DNA of 47,472 nucleotides from Thermodesulfovibrionia bacterium (GCA_947259645.1 CAMYND010000013.1:1-47472); one strand, 5' to 3'; positions 8,087 to 17,389 are shown, counted from the stretch's first letter. A program made the numbers and translations. Notes: a model not told the origin generated them from the letters alone.

Positions 8087-8539
8087 GTGTTGGAGTTTTT
8101 AGGAAAACATTATAATTCTCTTGATGCAAAGGGGCGGCTGATTATTCCGGCGCCTTTTCGCGAAAGCCTTGCCTCGGCTGACAGTGCAACACTGGTCGTG
8201 ACAAATGATGTTTTTGATAAATGTCTGTGCGCCTATTCAGCAGCAGAGTGGAGACAGCTGGTGGAAAAGGTGAGGGCCCTTCCTCAATCGTCGGATGCCA
8301 TGAAGTTTTACCTGAGGAGGGTCATCGGTTCTGCAGTTAAATATGATATTGACAAACAGGGGAGGATTCTTGTTTCTCCCGCCCTCAGAAGGGATGCCGG
8401 ATTAAACAGTGAAGTTGTGCTGGTCGGTCTCGGGAGCAGAATTGAGATCTGGGACAAACAGGAGTATGAAGGAGTAACCGAACCGTCCGAAACTGAGAAG
8501 GATGCCTTTAAAGAGGCTTATGATCAGCACGGATTATAA
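8087..8539 (+). CDS. mraZ: Transcriptional regulator / cell division protein MraZ
   Basis: First gene of the dcw cluster. MraZ forms a ring-shaped oligomer of AbrB-like beta modules and represses its own operon. Two such modules are visible, centred on NSLDAKGRLIIP and YDIDKQGRILVSP, each with the conserved DxxxR. The length of about 150 residues is normal. The frame is open from ATG 8075. However, GGAGG at 8079-8083 lies inside that extension, and the family starts just before FLGK, so GTG 8087 or TTG 8090 is the more likely start (TTG has the better spacing of 6 bases). The stop codon TAA directly abuts the rsmH ATG, so translation is probably coupled. The gene is preceded by a strong promoter and a candidate MraZ operator. 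Confidence 0.93.
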   Translation: MLEFLGKHYNSLDAKGRLIIPAPFRESLASADSATLVVTNDVFDKCLCAYSAAEWRQLVEKVRALPQSSDAMKFYLRRVIGSAVKYDIDKQGRILVSPALRRDAGLNSEVVLVGLGSRIEIWDKQEYEGVTEPSETEKDAFKEAYDQHGL

Positions 8540-9415
8540 ATGGAAATAGCACATATCCCGGTGATGCGGGAGGAGGTCTTGGAGGCTTTGAACATAAGAG
8601 AATCAGGGGTATATGTTGATGCAACCGTTGGTCTCGGAGGACATGCCGAGGGGATTCTCCAGCGGGCTTCAGACTGCACGCTGATCGGAATCGACCGTGA
8701 TGACAGGGCCCTTGCAATTGCCCGGGAGCGGCTTTCACAATACCGGAACGTCCACCTTGCAAGAGACAGGTTTTCCAATATGAAAGATCTGGCCAATACC
8801 CTCGGATACGAAGGAGTTGATGGAATTATTCTGGATGCCGGTGTCTCTACATTGCATTTGAAGTCCGAAGGCAGCGGTTTCAGTTTCCTTAAAGACGAGC
8901 CTCTTGATATGAGAATGGACCGCAGAGAAAAACTGACAGCAGCGGACGTTGTCAATAAATATTCTGAAAAAGACCTTGCAGACCTGATCTGGAAGTATGG
9001 TGAAGAAAGACGCAGCAGAAGAATAGCGCGGGGAATCTGTTATGCCCGGCAGAAACAATCTATAAAATCCTGCAAGGTCCTTGCCGGCATAGTTGCAAAA
9101 TCAGTTGGCCGAAGCGGCAGAATACATCCGGCCACGCGGACATTTCAGGCCCTGAGAATCGAGGTCAATAGTGAGTTAACCGAACTCGCTGCCGCAATGG
9201 ATTCAGGTTATCAACTTTTAAATGCCGGGGGGCGGTACTGTGTGCTTTCCTATCATTCTCTCGAGGACAGGATTGTAAAGAATGCGTTTAAAGAACTTGC
9301 AAAAGAAAAAATATTCAACATTATAACGAAAAAACCTCTTGTTCCGGGAGCAGAGGAACGAAAGATAAATCCTTCGTCCAGAAGTGCAAAATTGAGAGTG
9401 GGAGAAAAGATATGA
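8540..9415 (+). CDS. rsmH: 16S rRNA (cytosine1402-N4)-methyltransferase
   Basis: RsmH (MraW) methylates N4 of C1402 in the decoding centre of 16S rRNA using S-adenosylmethionine. The SAM-binding loop VDATVGLGGHAEGIL is at residues 27-41. ILDAGVSTLHL and FSFLKDEPLDMRMD follow, and the C-terminal HSLEDRIVKN and SRSAKLRVGEK signatures complete a full-length 291-residue protein. A helical insertion domain occupies the middle, as usual in the family. ATG follows the mraZ stop without a gap. The TGA overlaps the ftsL ATG (ATGA, 9412-9415), continuing the coupled string. Confidence 0.96.
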   Translation: MEIAHIPVMREEVLEALNIRESGVYVDATVGLGGHAEGILQRASDCTLIGIDRDDRALAIARERLSQYRNVHLARDRFSNMKDLANTLGYEGVDGIILDAGVSTLHLKSEGSGFSFLKDEPLDMRMDRREKLTAADVVNKYSEKDLADLIWKYGEERRSRRIARGICYARQKQSIKSCKVLAGIVAKSVGRSGRIHPATRTFQALRIEVNSELTELAAAMDSGYQLLNAGGRYCVLSYHSLEDRIVKNAFKELAKEKIFNIITKKPLVPGAEERKINPSSRSAKLRVGEKI

Positions 9416-9744
9416 GCAGAAGGAGAGTCAGGAACCATAAAGGAAAGGGAGCATTTCTGAGAGTTGGGTGTGCGCTGTATCTGGGCTTTTGCCTCTTTGC
9501 AACTGTATGGTTAAAGGCTGCTGTTGTGAATCTTGAGTATGAACTTGGAGAACTTGGCTGGCAGCGTGCAGACCTTATTAGTGATACCAAAATGCTCAGT
9601 GCGGAGAGAGCGAACTTTTACTCGTCGGAGAAAATAGAAAAAGTCGCGTTAAAGCGCCTGGATATGAGAATGCCGGAACGAGACAATGTCTACTTTGTAA
9701 GAAGAACAGCGGAAGCCGGCCCGCACAGGGCATCAATGAAATAA
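9412..9744 (+). CDS. ftsL: Cell division protein FtsL
   Basis: A 110-residue bitopic membrane protein of the divisome. A basic N-terminal cytoplasmic part (RRRVRNHKGK) precedes one membrane helix (about 17-37, VGCALYLGFCLFATVWL). A short periplasmic heptad-like segment follows that would pair with FtsB in the FtsQLB complex. FtsL sequences are poorly conserved, so the call rests on size, topology, the EKIEKVALKRLDMRMPE end typical of the family, and position between rsmH and ftsI. The start overlaps the rsmH stop by 4 bases. Confidence 0.85.
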   Translation: MSRRRVRNHKGKGAFLRVGCALYLGFCLFATVWLKAAVVNLEYELGELGWQRADLISDTKMLSAERANFYSSEKIEKVALKRLDMRMPERDNVYFVRRTAEAGPHRASMK

Positions 9745-9867
9745 TGTTAACCCTCATGACGGGATGATGTGCTCTGAAATATGAAACGTATAGTCTTTTG
9801 GGATGAGGAGTAGGGAAATAATCAGCGACCGGAAGGAGTCGGCCGGCGTATATGAGGTATAACGAAT

Positions 9868-11664
9868 ATGTCACGAAGGAGGCAGGAAAGCCTATACACA
9901 AAGAAGCTCTGGGATGAGAATCCGTCAGAGATACCATTGAAGAAAAGCAGGAAGAGGGCTGTTGTACTGGTTACGGCAATTTTATTTGCCTTTGGGGTCA
10001 TAACACTGCGTCTTATTGGTCTGATGGTCATCGACCATGACAAGTTATCCGAGCGCGCGGAACAGCAGTATATCAGGGAGCAGACACTGCAGCCCCAGCG
10101 AGGGGTTATCTGGGACAGGAAAATGCGGGAAATGGCCGCCAACCTTGAGGTTGAGTCCCTCTATGCGGTGCCGTTAAAAATTAAAGATACGAGACATCTC
10201 TCAAGGAAACTCGCTCCATTAATAAAGATATCATCAAAGAAACTCAACAAGACCCTCCTGAAGAAGAAGCAAAAAGAGTTTATCTGGCTTGAAAGGAAAA
10301 TGGATAAGGCCGGGGCCCGGAAAGTGGCTGAAATGAAGGACAGGTTCTCTTACGGGGGGCTTGGCTTTCTCTCTGAAGCAAAGCGTTATTATCCGAAGGG
10401 CTATACCGCATCACATTTAATGGGGTTTACCAATATAGATAATGTAGGTATTTCTGGCCTTGAACTGCACTATGATGACTACCTCAAGGGAGAGGTGAGC
10501 AGCGTGTCTGTCAACAGGGATGCCAGGGGCAGAAGTCTTTCAGGAGGCATTAAAGACCCTGTCCCCGGGAACAACCTGGTATTAACCATTGACGAGGGGA
10601 TCCAGTATATCGTCGAGCGGGAACTGGCCGGCGTGATGAAGGAAAGGAAAGCCAAAGCTGCTGTTGCGATCATGATGGATCCTGCCACCGGCGAGATTCT
10701 GGCAATGGCAAACAGGCCGACATATGACCCCAACCATGCGGGAACCTTTGAGTCCTCCGCAAGGCGAAACAGGGCAATAACAGACCTCTTTGAACCGGGA
10801 TCTACCCTTAAGGCGGTGCTCGCTGCAGCGGCACTTGAAGAACGTGTTGTTGCCCTTAACGAGGTCTTCGACGTATCAAAGGGATTTATCGTTGTGGGCG
10901 GGAAGCCTGTTCGCGATGTTCACAAAAGTGAAAAGCTTACCTTTCAGGAAGTCATGCAGAGGTCATCCAATGTAGGTGCGGTCCAAATAGGCCTGAAACT
11001 CGGAAGCAGTAACTACTATAAGTATCTCAGGGGATTTGGGTTTGGAGAAAAATCAGGCATTGATTATCCCGGCGAAGTCAAGGGGATTCTCAGGGGTATC
11101 GACCAATGGTCAGGAACTTCAATAGCGGCCCTTTCGATCGGTCAGGAGATAGGAGTGACACCCCTGCAGGTTCTCCGGGCCTACGCGGCTATTGCGAACA
11201 GGGGCGCAGTGATGAAGCCCTATATAGTGTCTGACATAATTTCCCCTTCAGGCGAAGTCATTAAACGGGTCAGCCCTGAAATTGAGAGACAGGTTGTTTC
11301 AGCTGAGACAGCAGAAACAGTAACGGACATATTGAAAATGGTAGTCGAAGAAGAAGGCACCGCACGAAAAGCATATATAAAGGGAAACCTTGTTGCCGGC
11401 AAGACAGGCACTGCCCAGGTATTTGACCATAAGGCAGGGCGATATTCCAGGAAGAAGTTTGTCAGTTCCTTTGTGGGGTTTGTGCCGGCTGATAATCCTA
11501 AGCTGGCTCTCATTGTTGTTGTGTATGAGCCTGAAGGGTCTGCATATGGCGGGGTGGTTGCCGCTCCGGTATTCAAATCAATAATTGAACATACATTGGC
11601 GTACATGGATGTTCCTATGGAAAGGCATGAAAACCAGATTCTTCTTGTCAGTGAAACCCGGTAA
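9868..11664 (+). CDS. ftsI: Peptidoglycan D,D-transpeptidase FtsI (PBP3, class B)
   Basis: The septal cross-linking enzyme. A basic cytoplasmic N-terminus and one membrane helix (about 30-52) lead into the pedestal, which contains RGVIWDRKMREMA. The transpeptidase domain has the three catalytic motifs: S312-T-L-K315 (EPGSTLK), S366-S-N368 and K512-T-G514 (AGKTGTAQ). The 598 residues are normal for the family, and there is no C-terminal PASTA repeat. GAGGT 9 bases upstream supports ATG 9868. The gene is separated from ftsL by 123 bases without a coding frame, one of the larger breaks in the otherwise tight cluster. Confidence 0.95.
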   Translation: MSRRRQESLYTKKLWDENPSEIPLKKSRKRAVVLVTAILFAFGVITLRLIGLMVIDHDKLSERAEQQYIREQTLQPQRGVIWDRKMREMAANLEVESLYAVPLKIKDTRHLSRKLAPLIKISSKKLNKTLLKKKQKEFIWLERKMDKAGARKVAEMKDRFSYGGLGFLSEAKRYYPKGYTASHLMGFTNIDNVGISGLELHYDDYLKGEVSSVSVNRDARGRSLSGGIKDPVPGNNLVLTIDEGIQYIVERELAGVMKERKAKAAVAIMMDPATGEILAMANRPTYDPNHAGTFESSARRNRAITDLFEPGSTLKAVLAAAALEERVVALNEVFDVSKGFIVVGGKPVRDVHKSEKLTFQEVMQRSSNVGAVQIGLKLGSSNYYKYLRGFGFGEKSGIDYPGEVKGILRGIDQWSGTSIAALSIGQEIGVTPLQVLRAYAAIANRGAVMKPYIVSDIISPSGEVIKRVSPEIERQVVSAETAETVTDILKMVVEEEGTARKAYIKGNLVAGKTGTAQVFDHKAGRYSRKKFVSSFVGFVPADNPKLALIVVVYEPEGSAYGGVVAAPVFKSIIEHTLAYMDVPMERHENQILLVSETR

Positions 11665-11677
11665 AAGACCGCGGTTG

Positions 11678-11759
11678 CCTGAGTTTCCGGACTGTAAGGT
11701 CAATAAACTCAGGTTCAATGAGAGCGTTACTGTTAAAGCTGTTAGAGTTTTTCTCTAAC
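11678..11759 (+). promoter_or_regulatory. Two hairpins in the ftsI-murE gap
   Basis: CCTGAGTTT (11678-11686) pairs perfectly with AAACTCAGG (11705-11713). A second hairpin, GTTAGAG-TTTTT-CTCTAAC (11741-11759), ends 7 bases before the murE ATG, where a ribosome-binding site would be expected and none is seen. Neither has a downstream U-tract, so they are more likely mRNA-processing or translation-control structures than terminators. Function is unproven. Confidence 0.45.
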
Positions 11760-11766
11760 TTGATAC

Positions 11767-13296
11767 ATGACTATTATGGAACTTTTAGAGGGCCTCTCGA
11801 TCAGGAAAAAGGGCTCTCTGGACAGGGAGATAAAAGGAATAGCCTATGATTCAAGATTAGTTCAGGAAGATTACCTTTTCGTGGCAATCAGGGGTTACAG
11901 TGTTGACGGCCACGATTTTATACATGATGCATTAAGCAGGGGGGCTGCTTCAATCGTATCGGAAAGAGCAGTAGAAAAAGTATATGCAGAGCATTCTGGT
12001 CAGCACAGTACCGCTACGTATATTCAGGTCTCTGACAGCAGAGACGCTCTGGCCCTCATTTCCGCTGCTTATTACCGGCATCCTGCGCAGCACCTGTCCC
12101 TGGCAGGGATTACAGGGACAAACGGAAAAACAACAACAAGTTATATAACAAAAAGCATACTGGAATCGGGCGGAACCCGGTCCGGATTGCTGGGAACGAT
12201 CTGTTATATGGTAGGAGATAAAACAGTGCCTGCACTGAACACCACACCGGAATCACTTGACTTGCACAGATACTTGAGTGAGATGATCGCGGAAAAGATC
12301 AAATACGCGGTTATTGAAGTTTCATCTCATGCTCTGACACTGAAGAGGGTAAATGGATGCACCTTTGCTGTGGTTGCATTTACCAATTTTACCCAGGACC
12401 ATCTTGATTTTCACGGTTCCATGGATGAATATTTCGAGGCAAAGTGCAGGATTTTTTCATATTTGGAAGAAGGCGGGACAGCGGTGCTGAACTACGATGA
12501 TCCAATGATCAGGCCCCTTGCTGATACCCTGTCCTGCAATGTTATGACATATGGCATTGCAGAGGGAGCAGAGGTGAAGGCGGAAAATATTGTTAACCGG
12601 ATGGCAAAGAGTAAAGACCGGAGGCACGATGTCCCTGCCGGGCTCTCGTTTGATGTTGTGACACCGGGGAAAAGGTTTGCTGTGAACTCGCGCCTTCTCG
12701 GGCGTTTTAATGTGTATAACATTCTGGCATCAATCTCTATAGCGGCTGCGCTGGGTATGAGTGAAAAGACAATCCAGGAAGGGGTCGCTGCAGCAAAGCC
12801 GGTGCCGGGGCGTTTTGAAAATATTGACGAAGGCCAGGAATTTTTCTGCATAGTTGATTATGCGCATACAGAAGACGCGTTACGGAAGCTGATTGCCGAG
12901 GCGCGGCATGTCACGCCAGGAAGGGTCCTGACTGTTTTTGGGTGCGGCGGGAACAGAGATATATTGAAAAGACCCTTAATGGGGGCTGCAGCTTCAGAAA
13001 TGAGTGATATTGCGGTAATCACCTCGGATAACCCGCGCAATGAAGACCCTGCAGATATTATAGAGGAGATAATCCGCGGAATTCATAAAGATAACTATAC
13101 TGTGTATCTTGACAGGGAAGAGGCGATTCGGGCAGCGGTGGCCATGGCAGATGAAGGCGATTCAGTACTTGTTGCCGGTAAGGGACACGAAAACTACCAG
13201 GAGATAGGCGGGGAGCGGTACCACTTCAGTGACAGAGAAATTTTAAGAAAGGCGATAATGGAGCGCTTAACAACGGGAACCCAGGGGTCAGCGTAG
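11767..13296 (+). CDS. murE: UDP-MurNAc-tripeptide synthetase MurE (meso-DAP adding)
   Basis: Adds the third stem-peptide residue to UDP-MurNAc-L-Ala-D-Glu in the cytoplasm. The N-terminal domain contains DSRLVQEDYLFVAIRG. The ATP loop is GTNGKTTT near residues 117-124. HLDFHGSMDEYF and the C-terminal DNPR motif at 421-424 follow; DNPR is the signature of meso-diaminopimelate-specific MurE, whereas lysine enzymes differ. The 509 residues are slightly longer than E. coli MurE, partly from a polar stretch near 280 (NRMAKSKDRRHDVP). No Shine-Dalgarno is visible before ATG 11767 or the alternative Met4 codon. The gene follows a pair of hairpins. Confidence 0.95.
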   Translation: MTIMELLEGLSIRKKGSLDREIKGIAYDSRLVQEDYLFVAIRGYSVDGHDFIHDALSRGAASIVSERAVEKVYAEHSGQHSTATYIQVSDSRDALALISAAYYRHPAQHLSLAGITGTNGKTTTSYITKSILESGGTRSGLLGTICYMVGDKTVPALNTTPESLDLHRYLSEMIAEKIKYAVIEVSSHALTLKRVNGCTFAVVAFTNFTQDHLDFHGSMDEYFEAKCRIFSYLEEGGTAVLNYDDPMIRPLADTLSCNVMTYGIAEGAEVKAENIVNRMAKSKDRRHDVPAGLSFDVVTPGKRFAVNSRLLGRFNVYNILASISIAAALGMSEKTIQEGVAAAKPVPGRFENIDEGQEFFCIVDYAHTEDALRKLIAEARHVTPGRVLTVFGCGGNRDILKRPLMGAAASEMSDIAVITSDNPRNEDPADIIEEIIRGIHKDNYTVYLDREEAIRAAVAMADEGDSVLVAGKGHENYQEIGGERYHFSDREILRKAIMERLTTGTQGSA

Positions 13297-13307
13297 ATGG
13301 GGTTTTT

Positions 13308-13347
13308 ACTGAAAGCTGACCGCTGAAAGCTGAAAACTGAAAACTGA
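13308..13347 (+). repeat. Short degenerate 7-base tandem repeat before murF
   Basis: A run of CTGAAAG / CTGAAAA / ACTGAAA units (period 7, with one interruption near 13318) fills the murE-murF gap and ends 6 bases before the murF ATG, displacing any Shine-Dalgarno. Similar CTGAAAACTGAAAACTG runs are, as I recall, scattered between genes in several environmental bacterial genomes. Confidence 0.6.
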
Positions 13348-13353
13348 TTTACT

Positions 13354-14736
13354 ATGGCGACAATAACAGTAGATGACATTTTAGAAGCAACAGGAGGCGA
13401 GCTGCTTTCGGAAAACTCGGGGGCATTCTCAGGAGTGTCTATAGACTCGCGGACAATCTCCATGGATGAACTTTTTATTGCTATTAAGGGAGAACGGTTC
13501 GACGGTCACGATTTTCTTGATGATGTTCTGAAAAAAGGCGGTGGGGCGTTAGTGCAGACGAAGCCTGAATCTTTCGTTAACGGTAAAGTGATTATCTGTG
13601 TAAAGGATACACTCCGGTCTCTCCAGGATTTAGCACATTTTCTCAGAATGAAAAAAGATATTCCGGTCATTGCCGTGACCGGGAGCAGCGGAAAAACAAC
13701 GACAAAAGAGATGGTATATGAAATCCTTTCATCGCGACTCAGGACTCTGAAAAATCAGGGGAACCTCAATAATCATATCGGGCTCCCTCTGAGTCTCTTG
13801 AAAATTGAACCGGATGATGAAGTAATTGTTCTCGAAATGGGGATGAACGCGCCCGGGGACATAAAAAGGCTCTGTGAGATTGCTGAGCCAAGCCACGGTG
13901 TTATTACAAATATCGGTACGGCCCACATCGGCAGGCTTGGCAGCCGTGAGGCGATACGGGAGGCGAAACTGGAAGTTCTCTCCGGACTTCATATAGCTGT
14001 GATAAATGCTGACGACAATTTTTTAATGGCAGGGATAGAGGAGACAACAGATTTTAAGGGACAGATTATCACTTATGCCATAAACAATGATGCTCATGTC
14101 AGGGCAGCTGACCTCAGGCCCACTGAAAAGGGAACTGATTTCACCCTGTTAATCAGAGACCAGGGAAGCGTTACAGTGAGCCTCAACATGCATGGAACAT
14201 TCAATGTGTATAACGCACTCGCGGCGGCAGCGGCAGCCTATTCAATGGACATACCGGTTGATGCGATAAAAAAATCGCTTGAAGCATTCAGGGGGTTTCC
14301 CATGAGGTTCGAGGTGTTGAAGAAAGGCGGAATTACCATCATTAATGACTCTTATAATGCAAACCCAGCATCAATGAAAGAATCATTAAAAGGGCTTTCC
14401 CTTATTGGCGCTGAGGGTCGCCGGGTTGCCGTACTCGGTGACATGAGTGAACTGGATGAATTCGCGGATGAGGCGCACAGGGAAGTGGGGAGAACTGTAT
14501 TAGATCAGGGAGTCCAGATATTTATCGCAGTAGGTGTAAAGATGGGCGCTGCTGCGCAGGAAATCATGAACAGAAAGGATAAAAAGGGTGTGCAGGATGT
14601 GTTTGTCTTTCAGGACGCTGAATCTGCCGGTCAGAATATCATGGATATATTGAAGGAAGGTGACACAGTACTCGTGAAAGGATCACGGTCAATGGCCATG
14701 GAAAGGATTTCAGATAGTATCTTAAATGCTCTATAA
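13354..14736 (+). CDS. murF: UDP-MurNAc-tripeptide:D-Ala-D-Ala ligase MurF
   Basis: Completes the UDP-MurNAc-pentapeptide by adding the D-Ala-D-Ala made by Ddl. The N-terminal domain contains SIDSRTISMDELFIAIKG. The ATP loop VTGSSGKTTTKE starts at residue 108. NQGNLNNHIGLPL and the C-terminal NDSYNANPASM are diagnostic for MurF among Mur ligases. Length 460 is normal. The start has no clear ribosome-binding site because the preceding gap is occupied by a 7-base repeat. The 3' end overlaps mraY by 11 bases. Confidence 0.96.
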   Translation: MATITVDDILEATGGELLSENSGAFSGVSIDSRTISMDELFIAIKGERFDGHDFLDDVLKKGGGALVQTKPESFVNGKVIICVKDTLRSLQDLAHFLRMKKDIPVIAVTGSSGKTTTKEMVYEILSSRLRTLKNQGNLNNHIGLPLSLLKIEPDDEVIVLEMGMNAPGDIKRLCEIAEPSHGVITNIGTAHIGRLGSREAIREAKLEVLSGLHIAVINADDNFLMAGIEETTDFKGQIITYAINNDAHVRAADLRPTEKGTDFTLLIRDQGSVTVSLNMHGTFNVYNALAAAAAAYSMDIPVDAIKKSLEAFRGFPMRFEVLKKGGITIINDSYNANPASMKESLKGLSLIGAEGRRVAVLGDMSELDEFADEAHREVGRTVLDQGVQIFIAVGVKMGAAAQEIMNRKDKKGVQDVFVFQDAESAGQNIMDILKEGDTVLVKGSRSMAMERISDSILNAL

Positions 14737-15808
14737 ACTGTTTTACTCATTATATGAAGTATATTTTCCGTTTAATGTATTCAGATACATTACATTCAGG
14801 ACCGCCCTTGCTACGATTACAGCATTGATCATCACCTTTGTGATGGCCCCCTGGCTCATTGAAAAACTGAAACAACACAGTCTTACCCAGCACGTACGAT
14901 ATGATGGACCGCAGACCCATCTGAACAAATCAGGCACACCGACAATGGGTGGTATCCTGATCATATTTTCTGTGGTAATCAGTGTTTTGATGTGGGGAGA
15001 CCTGAGCAATAAATATATATTGATCATGATCGCCGCAATTCTCGGTTTTGGAATGATCGGTTTCATTGATGATTATCTCAAGGCAATTAAAAAAGACCCG
15101 AAAGGGTTGAGGGGTTGGTATAAGATCGGTTTACAGATTGCCCTTGCTGCCGGGATCGGGATGCTCTTTTATTATGACCCGAACGACCCGTTCACGGCAC
15201 AACTGAGCATTCCTTTTTTCAAAAAATGGCTCATTGACCTTGGCTGGTTTTATATCCCCTTTCTCATACTGGTCATAGTTGGCTCTTCAAATGCGGTCAA
15301 CCTGACCGATGGCATTGATGGTCTTGCGATCGGACTGGTCGGCATAGCCAGTCTCGCAAACGGCGCTCTCGTATACATATCAGGACATGTTGGTTTTTCT
15401 CAATATCTTCATGTCCTCTATCTTCCCGGCATCGGAGAGCTTACTGTGTTTTGCGGCGCGATGTTTGGAGCTGCGCTCGGTTTTCTGTGGTATAACAGCT
15501 ATCCCGCAGAAATATTTATGGGTGACGTCGGGTCCCTGGGCCTTGGGGGCGCGCTCGGAACGCTTGCGGTATTGACAAAGCAGGAGATCGTCCTCGCTGT
15601 AGTAGGGGGTATCTTTGTGGTAGAGGCCTTTTCAGTAATGATACAGGTGGCTTCCTTTAAGTTGACCGGTAAGCGGGTGTTTAAAATGGCGCCAATTCAT
15701 CATCATTTTGAGGTAAAGGGAATGCCGGAACCGAAAGTCATTGTGCGGTTCTGGATAGTCGGCATCATACTCGCTCTGTTAAGCCTGACAACATTAAAGG
15801 TGCGGTGA
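14726..15808 (+). CDS. mraY: Phospho-MurNAc-pentapeptide translocase MraY
   Basis: Transfers phospho-MurNAc-pentapeptide to undecaprenyl phosphate, forming lipid I. It is a polytopic inner-membrane protein with about ten predicted helices and the family length of 360 residues. Conserved cytoplasmic loops are visible: GTPTMGG, GFIDDYLK (first aspartate pair), NAVNLTDGIDGLA, and PIHHHFEVKG near the C-terminus. ATG lies inside the murF 3' end, so coupling with murF is likely. A gap of 43 bases separates it from murD. Confidence 0.97.
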   Translation: MLYKLFYSLYEVYFPFNVFRYITFRTALATITALIITFVMAPWLIEKLKQHSLTQHVRYDGPQTHLNKSGTPTMGGILIIFSVVISVLMWGDLSNKYILIMIAAILGFGMIGFIDDYLKAIKKDPKGLRGWYKIGLQIALAAGIGMLFYYDPNDPFTAQLSIPFFKKWLIDLGWFYIPFLILVIVGSSNAVNLTDGIDGLAIGLVGIASLANGALVYISGHVGFSQYLHVLYLPGIGELTVFCGAMFGAALGFLWYNSYPAEIFMGDVGSLGLGGALGTLAVLTKQEIVLAVVGGIFVVEAFSVMIQVASFKLTGKRVFKMAPIHHHFEVKGMPEPKVIVRFWIVGIILALLSLTTLKVR

Positions 15809-15851
15809 CAACAACGGTGGGAATAATAAGGATAAAGAATATTATTGATTC

Positions 15852-17387
15852 ATGATTGAGGTGAAAAAGAAAATAAATACATTTAAAAACAGGAAGGTTC
15901 TGGTAGTCGGCCTGGCTCGGAGCGGCGCCGGTGCGGCCAACCTCCTCGCTGAATTGGGTGCCCATGTTTCAGTAACTGACAGGAAGAGTGCGGAGTCTCT
16001 GAAAGAACGTATAGAAAAACTGAAACCGGGAATCGATGTAGTTGCGGGAGAGACGCCCGATGAACTCTTTGAAACATCAGATTTAATTGTAATTAGTCCG
16101 GGAGTCCCCTCTAGCGCGGATCAATTTCAGCGCGCACGGGAACGGGGCATACCGATTATTGGTGAACTTGAACTTGCCTACCAGACGGTTGCGAATTTCA
16201 GGTCAGGGGATACAGGTGACGAACTCAAAAGCGGCACCACGACTCCTGACAGGGAATTCGCAACCCCTCACTTTATCGGTGTGACCGGAACAAACGGCAA
16301 ATCCACAGTCACAACGCTTATCAATCTTGTGCTCCGGGAGGATGGTTTTAAAACTGTTCTTGGCGGGAATATCGGGAACGCATTGACAGAAGAAATACAG
16401 AACGCTATGAGTTTTCCTGAAACCGCATCGAAGAGTGAACTGACTGCAGACCGCTGTTCGCTTCATGCTGATTTTGTTGTCGCTGAGATCTCAAGTTTTC
16501 AGCTTGAATCGATAAGCGAATTTAAACCCCGGGTTGCGGCCATTCTCAATCTGACACCGGACCATCTGGACAGATATGATGACATGGATGACTACGTGAG
16601 CGCCAAAGCCAGAATATTTGAGAATCAGACGCCTGATGACTACCTTGTTCTCAACGCTGATGATGCCCGGGTCATGGAGATGGCAGGAGAAGAGATGTCG
16701 CGAAACCGCCTGTTCCCGGGGACTTTATACTTCAGCTCCCGTCAGGAAGTTGAAGGCGTGTACTGTAAGAATGGGATGCTCTACTGCAATATCCCTTCTC
16801 ATGGAGAAGGTGCTTCAAATCTGCCGTTTATTTCCGCTGATGAGATTAAAATCAAAGGGGCACACAACCTTGAAAACGCCATGGCCGCCTCACTGGTCTG
16901 CCTGATATCTGGATGTTCGCGGCAGGCAGTAAGATCAGTTCTGATGAGCTTTCCCGGGCTGGAGCACAGGCTTGAAATTGCTGGTGTAATAGACGGGGTA
17001 ACGTATATAAATGATTCCAAAGGCACAAACGTCGGTGCCGTAGCAAAATCGCTGGAAAGTCTGGAGAACGTAATCTTGATAATGGGTGGGCTTGACAAGG
17101 ATGGCGACTTTTCTGTTTTGAGGGAACTGGTGGAGAGTAAAGTCAGGTTGCTTATTCTCCTTGGTTCAGCAAAGGAAAAAATCGCTGAGGCACTGGGAGG
17201 CAGGGTAGCCACGGTCATGACAGAGAGCCTGCATGAGGCAGTTACCCTCGCACGGGAGAGCGCGTCACCCGGTGATACTGTCCTTCTTTCTCCCGGCTGC
17301 GCCAGCTTTGATATGTTTGCTGATTTTGAAGACAGGGGGAGAAAATTTAAAGAGGCAGTACAGGAGCTGGCGGAGAGAAATACCTGA
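15852..17387 (+). CDS. murD: UDP-MurNAc-L-alanine:D-glutamate ligase MurD with two extra polar inserts
   Basis: Adds D-Glu to UDP-MurNAc-L-Ala. Seen are the N-terminal Rossmann element VVGLARSGAGAANLL, the ATP loop GVTGTNGKST (residues 143-152), EISSFQLE, LTPDHLDRYDD, NDSKGTN and the closing LSPGCASFD. At 511 residues it is some 60 longer than the usual ~450. The excess is mainly two low-complexity polar inserts: about 116-139, just before the ATP loop (SGDTGDELKSGTTTPDRE), and about 185-205 (PETASKSELTADR). Both fall at surface-loop positions and the catalytic motifs are intact, so activity is expected. Only two bases separate its stop from the ftsW ATG. Confidence 0.95.
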   Translation: MIEVKKKINTFKNRKVLVVGLARSGAGAANLLAELGAHVSVTDRKSAESLKERIEKLKPGIDVVAGETPDELFETSDLIVISPGVPSSADQFQRARERGIPIIGELELAYQTVANFRSGDTGDELKSGTTTPDREFATPHFIGVTGTNGKSTVTTLINLVLREDGFKTVLGGNIGNALTEEIQNAMSFPETASKSELTADRCSLHADFVVAEISSFQLESISEFKPRVAAILNLTPDHLDRYDDMDDYVSAKARIFENQTPDDYLVLNADDARVMEMAGEEMSRNRLFPGTLYFSSRQEVEGVYCKNGMLYCNIPSHGEGASNLPFISADEIKIKGAHNLENAMAASLVCLISGCSRQAVRSVLMSFPGLEHRLEIAGVIDGVTYINDSKGTNVGAVAKSLESLENVILIMGGLDKDGDFSVLRELVESKVRLLILLGSAKEKIAEALGGRVATVMTESLHEAVTLARESASPGDTVLLSPGCASFDMFADFEDRGRKFKEAVQELAERNT

Positions 17388-17389
17388 TT

